42,490 nt of DNA, taken from the NCBI GenBank assembly GCA_964604135.1, contig CAZRXU010000011.1, forward strand, positions 1 through 42,490. The letters run 5' to 3'. The notes beneath the pieces were generated by a model, which did no database searches, was not told the origin of the DNA, and saw only the letters and a program-made list of their open reading frames with translations. This DNA comes from Sabulitectum sp964604135 (lineage in GTDB: Bacteria > Fermentibacterota > Fermentibacteria > Fermentibacterales > JCC-6). How positions within the stretch are numbered: position 1 is the stretch's first letter; every line of letters starts with the position of its first letter. Of this stretch, positions 24,515 to 33,689 are shown one piece after another. A program made the position numbers and the translations under genes.

Positions 24515-25201
24515 ATGGCGAAACCTGTTGCGGTTGTAGATTATTCAGTTGACGGATTGTCGGGAAGCCTCATACGGTCATGGCTCAAAGTGCCGTCGGT
24601 TGTTGTAAGGGTTTCAGATGGAGAGGATTTCCCCGGTGTTTCACCGAACGGATTCAAAGCTGTAATTCATTCAGGGTCGTCTCATTCCATTCTTGATGAC
24701 ACTTCCTTCATGCCTGGTGCCATCAACTTTGTAAAGAACGCATCTGAAGCTGGAACACCGCAGATGGGTATATGCTACGGGCATCAGCTTCTTGCACGGG
24801 CCACCGTGGGGCTGTGTGCTGTTGAGAAATGCAGTTCCATTGAAATAGGCTGGCACACAATCAGTTTCCTTCCGCAGTGGCCGGTTGACGGTTTGTCCGG
24901 GGAAAAAATCGTCTGGTCTTCACACTACGACTGCGTAACAGAGCTTCCTTCAGGTTCTGTTGTTACTGCCACAAACAGCCACACAGAAATACAGGCATTT
25001 GTTAACATGGAAATGAAGCTGTTCGGTACACAGTTCCACCCGGAGTTTGACAGGAACCATGGCAACAGTAGTTTTACAAAAGATGCAGAGCTTTTCAGAA
25101 AAAACCACATAGACCTTGAGGCTGTTCTGGCTTCTGCCCCGGATTTCCACACAGGTGAAATAGTTTTTAAGCACTTTTTTGATGTCTTCAGACAGGAGTG
25201 A
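24515..25201 (+). CDS. Class I glutamine amidotransferase-like protein
   Basis: The 228-residue protein has the full triad of a GATase1 domain: the C87 nucleophile in MGICYGHQLLA, and H175 with E177 in FGTQFHPEFD. No synthetase domain is fused, so it resembles stand-alone family members such as GMP-synthase-like amidotransferases or gamma-glutamyl hydrolases acting on small molecules. The ATG at 24515 follows AGGAAGGGG; 30 codons open upstream lack protein-like character. The stop lies 2 bases before the pepD ATG. A role in cleaving gamma-glutamyl or amide bonds alongside PepD is plausible but inferred. Confidence 0.82.
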   Translation: MAKPVAVVDYSVDGLSGSLIRSWLKVPSVVVRVSDGEDFPGVSPNGFKAVIHSGSSHSILDDTSFMPGAINFVKNASEAGTPQMGICYGHQLLARATVGLCAVEKCSSIEIGWHTISFLPQWPVDGLSGEKIVWSSHYDCVTELPSGSVVTATNSHTEIQAFVNMEMKLFGTQFHPEFDRNHGNSSFTKDAELFRKNHIDLEAVLASAPDFHTGEIVFKHFFDVFRQE

Positions 25202-25203
25202 TA

Positions 25204-26625
25204 ATGTTTCCAGAAGAGTTAGCCGGAAAGCCGGTTTGGAAGTTTTTTAAAAAACTGTGTTCCATACCTCACACAAGCGGGAACGAAGCAGAGATATCGA
25301 AGTATTTGAGGGCATTTGCCGACGTGAGGGGTCTCCAGTTCTTTTCCGATGACTTGGGAAATGTGTTGATCAGAAAGCCGGGAAAGGGAAACACAGTGGC
25401 ACTTCAGGCTCACATGGACATGGTGGGCGAGAAAATCCCTGGAAGTTCTCACAATTTTCTTAAAGATCCCATAGATGTTGTGCTTCACGGTGATATACTT
25501 ACGGCGAGGGAGACCACACTGGGGGCAGATGACGGGATAGGTGTGGCACTGATGCTTGAGCTTTTAGACGGAGATTACTATGGCCTGCCTCCCCTAGAGT
25601 GTCTGTTTACCGTTGACGAGGAGAGGGGGCTTGTCGGGGCACTGCAGTTCCCGGCGGGATGGATCACATCAGACAAGCTGATCAACCTTGATTCAGAAGA
25701 CATGGGGCACATCTGTATCGGCTGTGCCGGTGGTAGGGATGTAAGAATCGTACTGGTTTGTGAACCCGTGAAGTATTCAGGTACAGTGGTAAGAGTATCC
25801 GTTGACGGGCTTGCAGGTGGTCATTCGGGTATAGAGATAAACGCCGGTCACGCCAACGCTATTCATCTCACAGCACGTGTGTGCAGGAATCTGGAAGAGC
25901 TTCTTGGAGCAAGGCTGATAAGTATTGAAGGCGGAACAAAACACAACGCAATTCCAAGAAATGCCACTGCTTTAATGGCAGTGGAAGATGCCGCTCGCGC
26001 GGAGGTTCTGTGCTCAATAATAGAAAAAGACTTCCTTGAGGAATACGCCGGAATTGAAAACACCGTTTCAGTAATCTGCGAAAAAGCAGACTCTGAAAAT
26101 TGTCTTACGGAAATCTCCTCTGCAAAGGTGATAGATGTTCTGCTGGCACTTCCACACGGTGTAAAGAAGATGAGTGGTGTGGTGGATGGTCTTGTAGAGA
26201 CATCATGCAACCTGGCAATAGTAAACTGGGAGGAAAACAAACTCTCGGTGCTTCTCAGTGTAAGAAGTGCAATTGAACCTGCAAGGGATGCTCACTGCGA
26301 AACCATCGCAGCTGTGGGTAATCTGGCAGGGGCAGAGGTAACCATGGGCAGTGGTTACCCTGGGTGGGCCCCAGACAAATCTTCTGAGCTGCTGCAGGTT
26401 GCAAGTACATCCTACAGCGAGTGTTTTCAAGGGGAACCTGTTGTGGAAGCTATCCATGCCGGGCTTGAGTGTGGAATAATAGGCAAAAGGGTTGGCAAAC
26501 TGGACATGATAAGCCTGGGGCCGGATATAAAGGATGTACACATTCCCGGAGAGTCGGTAAGTGTTTCTTCGGTTGCCGATTTCCTGAACTACCTTGTGGT
26601 TCTGTTAAAGAAATACGCCGGGTAG
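25204..26625 (+). CDS. pepD: Cytosolic dipeptidase PepD (aminoacyl-histidine dipeptidase)
   Basis: PepD (M20C) hydrolyses dipeptides, including Xaa-His, in the cytosol. The 473-residue product has PVWKFFKKLCSIPHTSGNE, the metal site LQAHMDMVGEK, LGADDGIGVA, the catalytic FTVDEERGLVGA, INLDSEDMG, LAGGHSGIEI and GGTKHNAIPRNA, all typical. The length is standard. The ATG at 25204 has an SD (AGGAG, 5-base spacing); a GTG two codons earlier overlaps the amidotransferase stop and is the alternative. Confidence 0.93.
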   Translation: MFPEELAGKPVWKFFKKLCSIPHTSGNEAEISKYLRAFADVRGLQFFSDDLGNVLIRKPGKGNTVALQAHMDMVGEKIPGSSHNFLKDPIDVVLHGDILTARETTLGADDGIGVALMLELLDGDYYGLPPLECLFTVDEERGLVGALQFPAGWITSDKLINLDSEDMGHICIGCAGGRDVRIVLVCEPVKYSGTVVRVSVDGLAGGHSGIEINAGHANAIHLTARVCRNLEELLGARLISIEGGTKHNAIPRNATALMAVEDAARAEVLCSIIEKDFLEEYAGIENTVSVICEKADSENCLTEISSAKVIDVLLALPHGVKKMSGVVDGLVETSCNLAIVNWEENKLSVLLSVRSAIEPARDAHCETIAAVGNLAGAEVTMGSGYPGWAPDKSSELLQVASTSYSECFQGEPVVEAIHAGLECGIIGKRVGKLDMISLGPDIKDVHIPGESVSVSSVADFLNYLVVLLKKYAG

Positions 26626-26642
26626 AGGAAAGGCAGGCCGTA

Positions 26643-28474
26643 TTGATTGATTTCAGAGCACTGGCAGAACATTCAGAGGTACTGTTTCCCAATATGTCCG
26701 CGCTTAGATGCAGCACCGCCGTGCCGCTGGATCGTCGTCAAACAGACAAGCTTGTTTCTCAGGGTTGTAGTTCCGCCAACTGGAATCTGGTGAAATTCAC
26801 CGCGCAATCTGATCTGGATCTTGTTAAAAACTGCTGTTTTGACGGTGAGGTAAGTGTTCATATTCCCAGTGGGATGCTGCAGGGCAGCAGTTTTAAAAAC
26901 TGCACGATTGAGGGACCGCTGACAGTTGTATCCACCGGTGAAATAGTTTCGATGACCCTTCTTCCCGGGTCGAAGGTCGAATACTGCGGAACCATCAGGT
27001 GGGATTCTGTTCCGGGTGTTCTTGATGCCTTTATCAACGCAGGTGTTGAGACAGGTCAGCGGAGGGTTCCTGTGATTCCGCACTTTGATCACGCGGATGT
27101 TGCATTTCTTGGATCGGCTTCAGGGCGGTCAACTGTAACGGAAGCAGTTTCTTTCAGGGAAATACTGCAAAACAGATTGAAGGGATTCATCGGCAGGGAT
27201 GCCTGTGTTTCGAATTGCTCATGTATTCTGAACACTGTGGTCATGAAGGATGCGGTGGTCGACAATGCCACAGCAGTAAGGGGTTCCATTTTGTTTGAAG
27301 GTGCTTCAGCCGTGGACGGCGCTCTTGTGAGAAACAGTGTGCTTCAGTGGAACTCCCGCGTGGATTCATTAGCTGTTGTTGAAAGCTCAATTGTCGGCGA
27401 GTGCGCTGAAGTTGAAAAACACGGAAAGCTTACCGATTCGTTTCTTGGTGCAGACAGTGTTCTCGGTGAAGGCGAGGTAACGGCAAGCGTTGTCGGTCCA
27501 CTGACGGGAATTCACCATCAGTCTCTTCTTATTGCGGCATGGTGGCCCGGTGGTCGGGGCAACATAGGCTATGGGGCAAACATAGGCAGCAATCACACTT
27601 CCCGCCTTCCAGATCAGGAGATAAGACCGGGAACCGGTATGTTTTTCGGGCTCAGTACATCTGTAAAATATCCTTCAGATTTCAGCGGAAGTCCGTTCAC
27701 AGTCATCGCCACAGGTCTCACAACCCTGCCCCAGCGTGTGAGTTTTCCCTTCTCTCTGATAACCCTTCCTCACAAGCGCCCCCAGGGTGTTCCAGAAGGA
27801 TGGTATCAGCTTATACCGGGCTGGGTACTCAGCGACAATCTGTATTCTATACTTCGGAATCAGTGGAAATACGNNNNNNNNNNNNNNNNNNNNNNNNNNN
27901 NNNNNNNNNNNNNNNNNNNNNNNNNNNNNNNNNNNNNNNNNNNNNNNNNNNNNNNNNNNNNNNNNNNNNNNNNGGCTGGGTACTCAGCGACAATCTGTAT
28001 TCTATACTTCGGAATCAGTGGAAATACGCAAACAGGTTGAAGGCGGTTCACACGAAAGTGGAGACAACTGTTTTTTCGGATGAAGTGCTTGAGATGGTTC
28101 TTGATGCCAAACAGAGGCTTGAGGAGAGCAGTGCGGCAGCGGTGCCAGGGGCGGGAAAGAACTACATAACAGAAGAAGACAGACTTCAGGGCATAGAAGT
28201 TTACAGAAAGTGTCTACGGGCAGCAGAGCTGTGGAAGAAGAACAAAGCCGCTCAGTTGAATTCAGGCGAAACCGGCGAGCTGCTGGGTCTGCTCCGGTAT
28301 GCCAGAACTGCGGCGTTGTCTTCTCGTGAGAAAGACTACACAAGAGGCGGCAGAACAATAGACGACTACCTTGAGGTGCGAAAACCCATGGAAAGGGAAG
28401 GTTTTATAGAAGTTCTGGAAACCTGGTTCGCAAAGGCGGAAGCTGAACTCAAACAAAGCGCCCCTGCTTCCTGA
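26643..28474 (+). CDS. DUF4954-like left-handed beta-helix protein, split by an assembly gap
   Basis: Reading from TTG 26643 (AGGAAAGG upstream), the protein runs to the 100-N gap at 27874 and resumes in another frame behind it, ending at 28474. The bases before the gap (27819-27873) and after it (27974-28028) are identical. Merging them removes 155 bases and restores one frame of 558 codons. The repeat-rich middle (VVMKDAVVDNATAVRGSILF and following) looks like an acyltransferase-type left-handed beta-helix. The GRGNIGYGANIGSNHTSR and GTGMFFGLS motifs match what I know of DUF4954. The C-terminus is helical. It may be a sugar or nucleotide binding protein; the activity is unknown. Confidence 0.75.
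27819..28028. repeat. 55-base direct repeat flanking a 100-N scaffold gap
   Basis: The N run covers 27874-27973, exactly 100 bases. Copies of the same 55 bases (27819-27873 and 27974-28028) border it directly. This is an unmerged contig overlap, not a biological repeat; the real distance is probably zero. Confidence 0.95.
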
Positions 28475-28485
28475 AAGCGCACTGT

Positions 28486-29457
28486 ATGCTGATGAAATCT
28501 GTCCCCGGTATTGGGCTGTGTGTTGCAATGGGCATTGCGGCAAAGCTTCTCTCCGGTTTCCTGCCAGTGGGTTCTGTTGCTGTTGCAATTGTGCTTGGAG
28601 TTGCCGTTGGTAATGGTCTGAAACCGGGAAAGTTGTTTGCTGCCGGAATTTCTTTTTCCGAGAAGCACATTCTTGCATTCGCCGTGGCTCTTATGGGCGT
28701 GAACCTGAACTTTATGATAGTAAAAGATCTGGGTTATAGGTCTGTACTTATTGTTGTTTCTGCTGTTGCAGTAACTATTGCTGCATCCCTTGTTCTTGCC
28801 AGTGTCTTCAAACTCAACAGGAAGTCTGCTCTGCTTCTGGGAATAGGCAACGCTATCTGCGGCAGTTCGGCAATTGCCGCAACAAAAGATATTATCGGAG
28901 TAGACGAGGAACAGGTTGGGCTGTCTGTAGCCATTATTAATTTTCTTGGTACTGTGGGCATATTCATTCTTCCATTCATTGGAACTGCACTGCTTGGGTT
29001 TTCAGAGGTTCATACCGGGCTGCTCATTGGAAACACCCTGCAGGCTGTGGGGCAGGTGGTTGCCTCGGGCTTTACTGTAGGTGAGTCTGCCGGGCAAACG
29101 GCTACAATAGTAAAAATGACCCGGATACTCATGCTTACTCCAGTTGTTTTTGTTCTGATCGCAGTGTTTTCCCGAAGAGGTTCTGGAAGACGTAGAAAGG
29201 TTTCAATTCCACTTTTCATTGTGGGTTTTGTTGTGTTTTCTCTTGTACCAACCTTCAGCCTTCTGCCGGAAGTTGCCATCAACGTCATAAGCAGAATAAG
29301 TCACTACGCGTTGATCACTGCTATGGCGGGTATTGGTTTAAAAATTAGTTTCAGCAGTATTCTCAGGGATGGGAAAACAGCACTTATGCTTGCCGGCACC
29401 GTATTTCTGGTACAGATAATTTACAGCAGTTCAATCATATACCTCTTTATCAAATAG
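28486..29457 (+). CDS. YeiH/UPF0324 family putative sulfate exporter
   Basis: The 323-residue membrane protein has about ten hydrophobic helices and the family signature GIGNAICGSSAIAATKDIIG. It also carries the opening VAIVLGVAVGNGL and the central NTLQAVGQVVASGF. It belongs to the conserved Cons_hypoth698 (YeiH/YadS-like) membrane family, whose members are annotated as putative sulfate exporters; transport activity is little tested. It begins 11 bases after the DUF4954-like gene with no obvious SD, suggesting translation coupled to it. GTG/TTG alternatives are not better placed. Confidence 0.85.
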   Translation: MLMKSVPGIGLCVAMGIAAKLLSGFLPVGSVAVAIVLGVAVGNGLKPGKLFAAGISFSEKHILAFAVALMGVNLNFMIVKDLGYRSVLIVVSAVAVTIAASLVLASVFKLNRKSALLLGIGNAICGSSAIAATKDIIGVDEEQVGLSVAIINFLGTVGIFILPFIGTALLGFSEVHTGLLIGNTLQAVGQVVASGFTVGESAGQTATIVKMTRILMLTPVVFVLIAVFSRRGSGRRRKVSIPLFIVGFVVFSLVPTFSLLPEVAINVISRISHYALITAMAGIGLKISFSSILRDGKTALMLAGTVFLVQIIYSSSIIYLFIK

Positions 29458-29464
29458 TTTAAAT

Positions 29465-29510
29465 TTGCACCACTGTACTGCATGTACTATACTTGAGCAG
29501 TTGCTCAAGT
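29465..29510 (+). promoter_or_regulatory. Promoter with ArsR/SmtB-type operator
   Basis: TTGCAC (29465-29470) and TATACT (29488-29493) are 17 bases apart, a good sigma70-type promoter. ACTTGAGCAGTTGCTCAAGT (29491-29510) is a perfect 9-2-9 inverted repeat overlapping the -10 and start site. Its core TGAGCA-N2-TGCTCA fits the 6-2-6 operator pattern of zinc-responsive SmtB/CzrA repressors (TGAACA-N2-TGTTCA type). A repressor bound here would block transcription of the permease-arsR operon. Confidence 0.85.
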
Positions 29511-29540
29511 AATGGTTATATTATTTTGAAAGAGGTCAAT

Positions 29541-30830
29541 ATGCAGTTTCTTACAGAGTTCGTGAAGGCAGTCTGGAACACAGGTGTTGCTCTTGCTCCC
29601 TCTCTGTTTTTCGGTTTGCTGGTCGCAGGAGTTCTGCATGTGTTTGTAAAGAAGAACAAAATTTACAAACACATGGGTAAACCCGGTTTCCGAAGCTCGC
29701 TAAAAGCTAGTTTGATCGGTGTACCCCTGCCTCTCTGCTCATGCGGTGTTCTTCCCGCTGCCCTTGGTCTGCGCAGAGATGGGGCCAGCAAAGGTGCCGC
29801 TGTGAGTTTTCTTTCCAGTACTCCACAGACTGGTGTTGACTCAATCGCCGCCACATGGGCACTTCTCGGTTGGCCCATAGCACTTGCAAAGGTCGTAGCC
29901 GCTTTCGTTGCTGGTGTAGTCAGCGGTACTGTTGTAGACAGTTTAGACAGGGAAAACGGGCACAGTTCAGCGCCCCGTCCTGAAGCAGCTGAAGAAAAGG
30001 GTTCAATACCCGGGAGAATATGGAGATACGCCTTCGGAACTCTCTTCAGAGACATCTATCTGTGGTTGTTTATCGGAGTTGGTATTTCCGCACTTATCAC
30101 GGTGTTTATTGAGCCCGGGCAGCTTGCAGACTATCCTGTTCTGGCAGGCCCGCTTGGAATGCTGGCAGCACTGGCAATTGGAATACCTCTGTATGTCTGT
30201 TCGGTTTCATCTGTTCCCATTGCCGCCGCTCTTGTTTATGCCGGTTTTCCTGTTGGCAGCGCTCTTGTGTTTCTTATGGCCGGTCCTGCAACAAATGCGG
30301 CCACCATGGGTGCTGTGCGGAAGAGTCTGGGCAAACTGTCATTCTGGAGTTACATAGTAACCATTGTTGCGGTTAGTATTCTTGCCGGGCTGCTTCTCAA
30401 CGGCCTTGATGTTCCCACTGGCAGTATTCTGCAGTATCACGAAGTCTCAGGGCTTACAGGTGCGCTTACTGCGATTGCCGCTGCATTCTTCTTTCTGGCA
30501 ATTGCCTTCTACGGGGTGAAGGATACAAAGAGCAGGCTCCGCCTGAGGAAAACTGCAGCACTTGCTGATTCCGGCGGCATCACTTACAATGTGTCAGCGA
30601 TGACGTGCCCAGGCTGCGTCAGAACTGTTACCGAATCTCTGCAGAACCTTGCAGGGGTTAGCTCGGTAGAAGTTTCTCTGGAAAATGGTTCCGCCGTTGT
30701 GATTCCTGGAGCAGGGTATTCCAGTAGCAGCATTCTTGAGGCTCTGAAAGAGATAGGCCACACTGGAGAGTTGAGGAGAAACGATGAGTCCGATGGAGCA
30801 GCGTGTTCCTGCAGTTCGTGCAGCCACTGA
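29541..30830 (+). CDS. Metal efflux permease (SO_0444/DUF318 family) with C-terminal HMA domain
   Basis: The 429-residue protein has about eight membrane helices with the family motifs PLPLCSCGVLPAALGLRR and SFLSSTPQTGVDS, a second related half (CSVSSVPIAAALVYAGFP, GPATNAATMG), and a C-terminal heavy-metal-associated domain (about 355-420) with MTCPGC. It ends in the cysteine tail CSCSSCSH. This family is annotated as copper/zinc efflux and is related to ArsP. The ATG at 29541 follows AGAGG. The operator upstream and the zinc-sensor-like arsR gene that overlaps its end by 47 bases point to metal-induced export, most likely zinc. Confidence 0.88.
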   Translation: MQFLTEFVKAVWNTGVALAPSLFFGLLVAGVLHVFVKKNKIYKHMGKPGFRSSLKASLIGVPLPLCSCGVLPAALGLRRDGASKGAAVSFLSSTPQTGVDSIAATWALLGWPIALAKVVAAFVAGVVSGTVVDSLDRENGHSSAPRPEAAEEKGSIPGRIWRYAFGTLFRDIYLWLFIGVGISALITVFIEPGQLADYPVLAGPLGMLAALAIGIPLYVCSVSSVPIAAALVYAGFPVGSALVFLMAGPATNAATMGAVRKSLGKLSFWSYIVTIVAVSILAGLLLNGLDVPTGSILQYHEVSGLTGALTAIAAAFFFLAIAFYGVKDTKSRLRLRKTAALADSGGITYNVSAMTCPGCVRTVTESLQNLAGVSSVEVSLENGSAVVIPGAGYSSSSILEALKEIGHTGELRRNDESDGAACSCSSCSH

Positions 30831-31101
30831 AGAAGTAGAGCTTCTGGCGGAGCTGTTCAGCCAGACTTCCGACCCGACCCGACTGAGAATACTGCTTTTT
30901 CTGCTGGACGGGGAACAGTGTGTGTGCAGCATCTCTGAACTGCTTGACATCTCGGTATCTGCAGTTTCTCATCAGCTTCGAAGGCTTAGAACCGGTGGCC
31001 TTGTGGCCAGACGAAAACAGGGACGGCATGTTTACTACCGTCTTGCAGATGACCATGTTAGAATACTGATATCAGTCGGTCTGGAGCATATTAGGGAGTA
31101 G
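30784..31101 (+). CDS. ArsR/SmtB family metal-sensing repressor
   Basis: The 105-residue winged-helix repressor has SDPTRLRILLFLL and the recognition helix region LLDISVSAVSHQLRRLR. Two metal-site signatures are visible: C46-V-C48 in the alpha3 region (as in CadC/ArsR ELCVCDL) and D89, H91, H102 and E105 on the last helix. The latter is exactly the D-x-H-x10-H-x-x-E alpha5 zinc site of SmtB. Zinc sensing is therefore the best prediction. Its SD (GAGGAG) lies in the end of the permease gene. It probably autoregulates through the palindrome at 29491. Confidence 0.92.
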   Translation: MSPMEQRVPAVRAATEEVELLAELFSQTSDPTRLRILLFLLDGEQCVCSISELLDISVSAVSHQLRRLRTGGLVARRKQGRHVYYRLADDHVRILISVGLEHIRE

Positions 31102-31139
31102 TAGAGCTTGAACAGCGCAAACTGTAGAGGAGTTTATAA

Positions 31140-32240
31140 GTGAAACCGGTACACTTCGAAGCTGTTGCATTGCTGAGCTGCCTGGCGGCAGTTTCATGCA
31201 ACTCGGAACCTGTAGAGTTACCGCAGTCGGAAAGTATTCAAATACCGGAGTATCAGTTGTTTGTTGCTGATTCATTCGGCGTTGAGTTCGGTGATTCCGT
31301 GGCCATGATCGGCAGTGTTGATGACTTCTGTTACCATCCCAACGGTTCTGTTGTTGTTCTTGACAGAGCGGCCCTCAGAATAAGAGTGTTTCCGCAGAAT
31401 GGAGAGGGTTACCTGATTGGCAGAAACGGTGAGGGACCAGGTGAGTTTCTTTTTCCACAAGCGGTCTGTGCACTGCCTGACGGGCGGATACTGGTTTCAG
31501 ACGAGATGAAGAGGGAAGTGCTGTCTTACGATACAGATGGTAACTATCTCGGCAGCTATTTCACCACCGACAGGTATGTTCCCTACAGAATGGTCCCGGT
31601 TGATTCTGCATCAGTTACAGGGTCGATGCTGAATATGGACATGGGGGAAGATGAGGTTGTGGTTTCATTCTTCATAGGCAGGTTTGACTCTGCCAGCCAG
31701 CCTTCTGCTGTGTATTTCAGTCGTCAGTGGCAATGGCCAGACCCGGGTATGTACACAGAAATCGATTTGTTCGGGTTTGTGGCTTCACCGGATGGAAAGG
31801 TGTTCATCACTGAAGACAACACTGCCTACTCAGTTACCGCTTACTCTTCTTCTGCTTCGGAGCTGCAGACAATAGAGTGCGCAGATGTGAACAGAATTGC
31901 CAAAACAGAGGCTGAGATACAGGAAGAAATCGATGTATTTGAGGAATGGGCTGTGCAGGATCAGGCTTATACCGGCGGCTACACACCGATTCCGTACAGG
32001 CAGCTGATTTCGCTCACCGGTGTAGATGCCGACGGAAACCTGTGGGTTGAACGGCTGGATTCAGAAGATGAATACAGGTTTGACGTGTGGAACACTGCCG
32101 GCGAAAAGGTGTTTACCGTTTTGTTTCCCCGGGCGGGCGCTGAGATGGTCTTCAGTGTCAGTCAGTACGGTATACTGGGCGCTGTGGTTGATCCAGAGCA
32201 GTTCCCGCAGGTGTATTCTCTGAAGATGGAGGCGATTTAG
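31140..32240 (+). CDS. Six-bladed beta-propeller lipoprotein
   Basis: The 366-residue protein starts at GTG (GAGGAG upstream, 7 bases). Its signal peptide ends in a lipobox, LAAVSC (cysteine 20), so it is probably lipid-anchored. The body has repeated strands of the NHL/6-bladed propeller type: DDFCYHPNGSVVVLDRAALRIRVF, RNGEGPGEFLFPQAVCALPDGRILVSDEMKREV, FGFVASPDGKVFITE and VDADGNLWVERL. R-N-G-E-G-P-G-E-F is a recurring motif in such proteins from the FCB group. It is likely involved in ligand binding or surface scaffolding; the partner is unknown. Confidence 0.82.
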   Translation: MKPVHFEAVALLSCLAAVSCNSEPVELPQSESIQIPEYQLFVADSFGVEFGDSVAMIGSVDDFCYHPNGSVVVLDRAALRIRVFPQNGEGYLIGRNGEGPGEFLFPQAVCALPDGRILVSDEMKREVLSYDTDGNYLGSYFTTDRYVPYRMVPVDSASVTGSMLNMDMGEDEVVVSFFIGRFDSASQPSAVYFSRQWQWPDPGMYTEIDLFGFVASPDGKVFITEDNTAYSVTAYSSSASELQTIECADVNRIAKTEAEIQEEIDVFEEWAVQDQAYTGGYTPIPYRQLISLTGVDADGNLWVERLDSEDEYRFDVWNTAGEKVFTVLFPRAGAEMVFSVSQYGILGAVVDPEQFPQVYSLKMEAI

Positions 32241-32313
32241 CCCCGCAGACAACCGCTGCAGTCAGACTGCCGGATGGGCACAACGAGTTGCGGAAATTAG
32301 CATATTACCGCCC

Positions 32314-33171
32314 ATGAGAGAAAACATCAAACTGATAAGCAAAGAGGAAATCTCCCGTGCTGTGGCTGTGCTGTACGCCACCGCGTGTGTAAAACCGCAC
32401 TGCGGTGTTGAAGAAAGATTAAAGCAAATACTTTCCGAAGAAGATCCCGGTCCGGGCAGAGAAGCTCTGAGAATTGAAATAGACAATCTTGAAGTTGCCG
32501 GGGAACTGGGGCTTCCCATCTGTCAGGATACAGGTACCGCCATTGTGTTTATTCAGCTTGGCAACATGGTCTGCATTTCGGACAGCTCACTTTCTGATGC
32601 TGTAAACGAGGGAATCAGCAGGGCCTGTGCTGAAGCATACCTGCGTTCTTCACAGGTTTTTCCGCCAATAGGCACCAGGAAGAACACCACGAACAACACC
32701 CCTGCTGTTGTTCATATTGATCATGTTTTCGGTAATGAACTGAAGATTTCAATTCTTGCCAAAGGAGCAGGCAGTGAAAATGTTTCCAGATCGGCTATGC
32801 TGTCACCACTGGCAGGAGAGCAGGGAATCACGGAATTTGCTGAGGCCTGTGTGCGGACTGGAGCTTCAAGGGCGTGCCCTCCGCTGATTGTTGGAATAGG
32901 AGTGGGAGGGAATCTGGAGACAAGTGGTATTCTTGCTAAAAAAGCTCTTCTCGGAGGGCTGGGTACCCACAGCGATGATTCGGAACTCAGGGAACTGGAA
33001 TTGAAAATAACGGAGAGACTCAATGCCACCGGTATAGGACCACAGGGTTTTGGCGGCAGAACAACTGTAATGGAAACAAGAATTCTACAGACAGCCTGCC
33101 ACATGGCCTCGCTTCCGGTTACAGTGTGTATCGAGTGCCACGCCCACAGAACTGCATCATGCGTGTTGTAA
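32314..33171 (+). CDS. Class I fumarate hydratase, alpha subunit
   Basis: The 285-residue protein is the N-terminal domain of the oxygen-sensitive [4Fe-4S] fumarase / L-tartrate dehydratase family. Probable cluster cysteines are C70 (LPICQDTGTA), C188 (ACPPLIVGIGVGG) and C272 or C275 (CIECHAHR). NELKISILAKGAGSEN is also typical. It converts fumarate and malate with the beta subunit, encoded by an overlapping gene. No clear SD precedes the ATG. Tartrate or mesaconate activity cannot be excluded from sequence alone, but the malic enzyme gene downstream supports fumarase. Confidence 0.88.
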   Translation: MRENIKLISKEEISRAVAVLYATACVKPHCGVEERLKQILSEEDPGPGREALRIEIDNLEVAGELGLPICQDTGTAIVFIQLGNMVCISDSSLSDAVNEGISRACAEAYLRSSQVFPPIGTRKNTTNNTPAVVHIDHVFGNELKISILAKGAGSENVSRSAMLSPLAGEQGITEFAEACVRTGASRACPPLIVGIGVGGNLETSGILAKKALLGGLGTHSDDSELRELELKITERLNATGIGPQGFGGRTTVMETRILQTACHMASLPVTVCIECHAHRTASCVL

Positions 33172-33689
33172 CCCTTCCGGTGTCTCAGGATGTTTTGAAC
33201 AGTTTTGTAGCTGGCGAGGCAGTACTGCTGTCGGGGTTTGTTGCCACAGCAAGAGATGCTGCTCACAGTCTTATGCTGGAAACAGGGCAGATACCATTCG
33301 ACATTGCCGTTATGCCGGTTTTTTATACAGGATCTTCTCCGGCTCCGCCAGGGCGGGTAATCGGTTCATGCGGTCCTACAACTTCCGCGAGGATGGAGCC
33401 TTTTATTCCGGAACTGCTCAGCCTTGGAATGAAAGTAGTAATTGGAAAAGGTGATATGAGTAGAGAAACAAGACAGCTGTTTCAGAAACACAGGGCAGTT
33501 TACCTTGCAGCTACAGGCGGTGCAGGTGCTCTGGCTTCAACAAAGATAAAATCAAAAAAAACAGTAGCCTGGGATTTTCTGGGCCCGGAGGCGGTATCCA
33601 TTCTGGAAATCGATGAGTTTCCCGTCTTCGTAGCCTGGGATCTTCACAACGGCAGCATATATCAGGGAGTAGACAATGACACCGAATGA
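33159..33689 (+). CDS. Class I fumarate hydratase, beta subunit
   Basis: The 176-residue protein is the C-terminal (swivelling) domain of class I fumarase: LLSGFVATARDAAH, PGRVIGSCGPTTSARMEPF, VIGKGDMS, and YLAATGGAGAL. Its ATG at 33159 lies 13 bases inside the alpha-subunit gene, and its end overlaps the malic enzyme gene by 14 bases, so the three are one tightly coupled operon. The frame is open 11 codons upstream, but that stretch has no homologous character. Confidence 0.9.
   Translation: MRVVTLPVSQDVLNSFVAGEAVLLSGFVATARDAAHSLMLETGQIPFDIAVMPVFYTGSSPAPPGRVIGSCGPTTSARMEPFIPELLSLGMKVVIGKGDMSRETRQLFQKHRAVYLAATGGAGALASTKIKSKKTVAWDFLGPEAVSILEIDEFPVFVAWDLHNGSIYQGVDNDTE

Noticed and set aside
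27819..28028. Biological direct repeat or mobile-element target duplication
   Set aside because: Exactly 100 N between identical ends, and gene frame restored by merging, show an assembly artefact.
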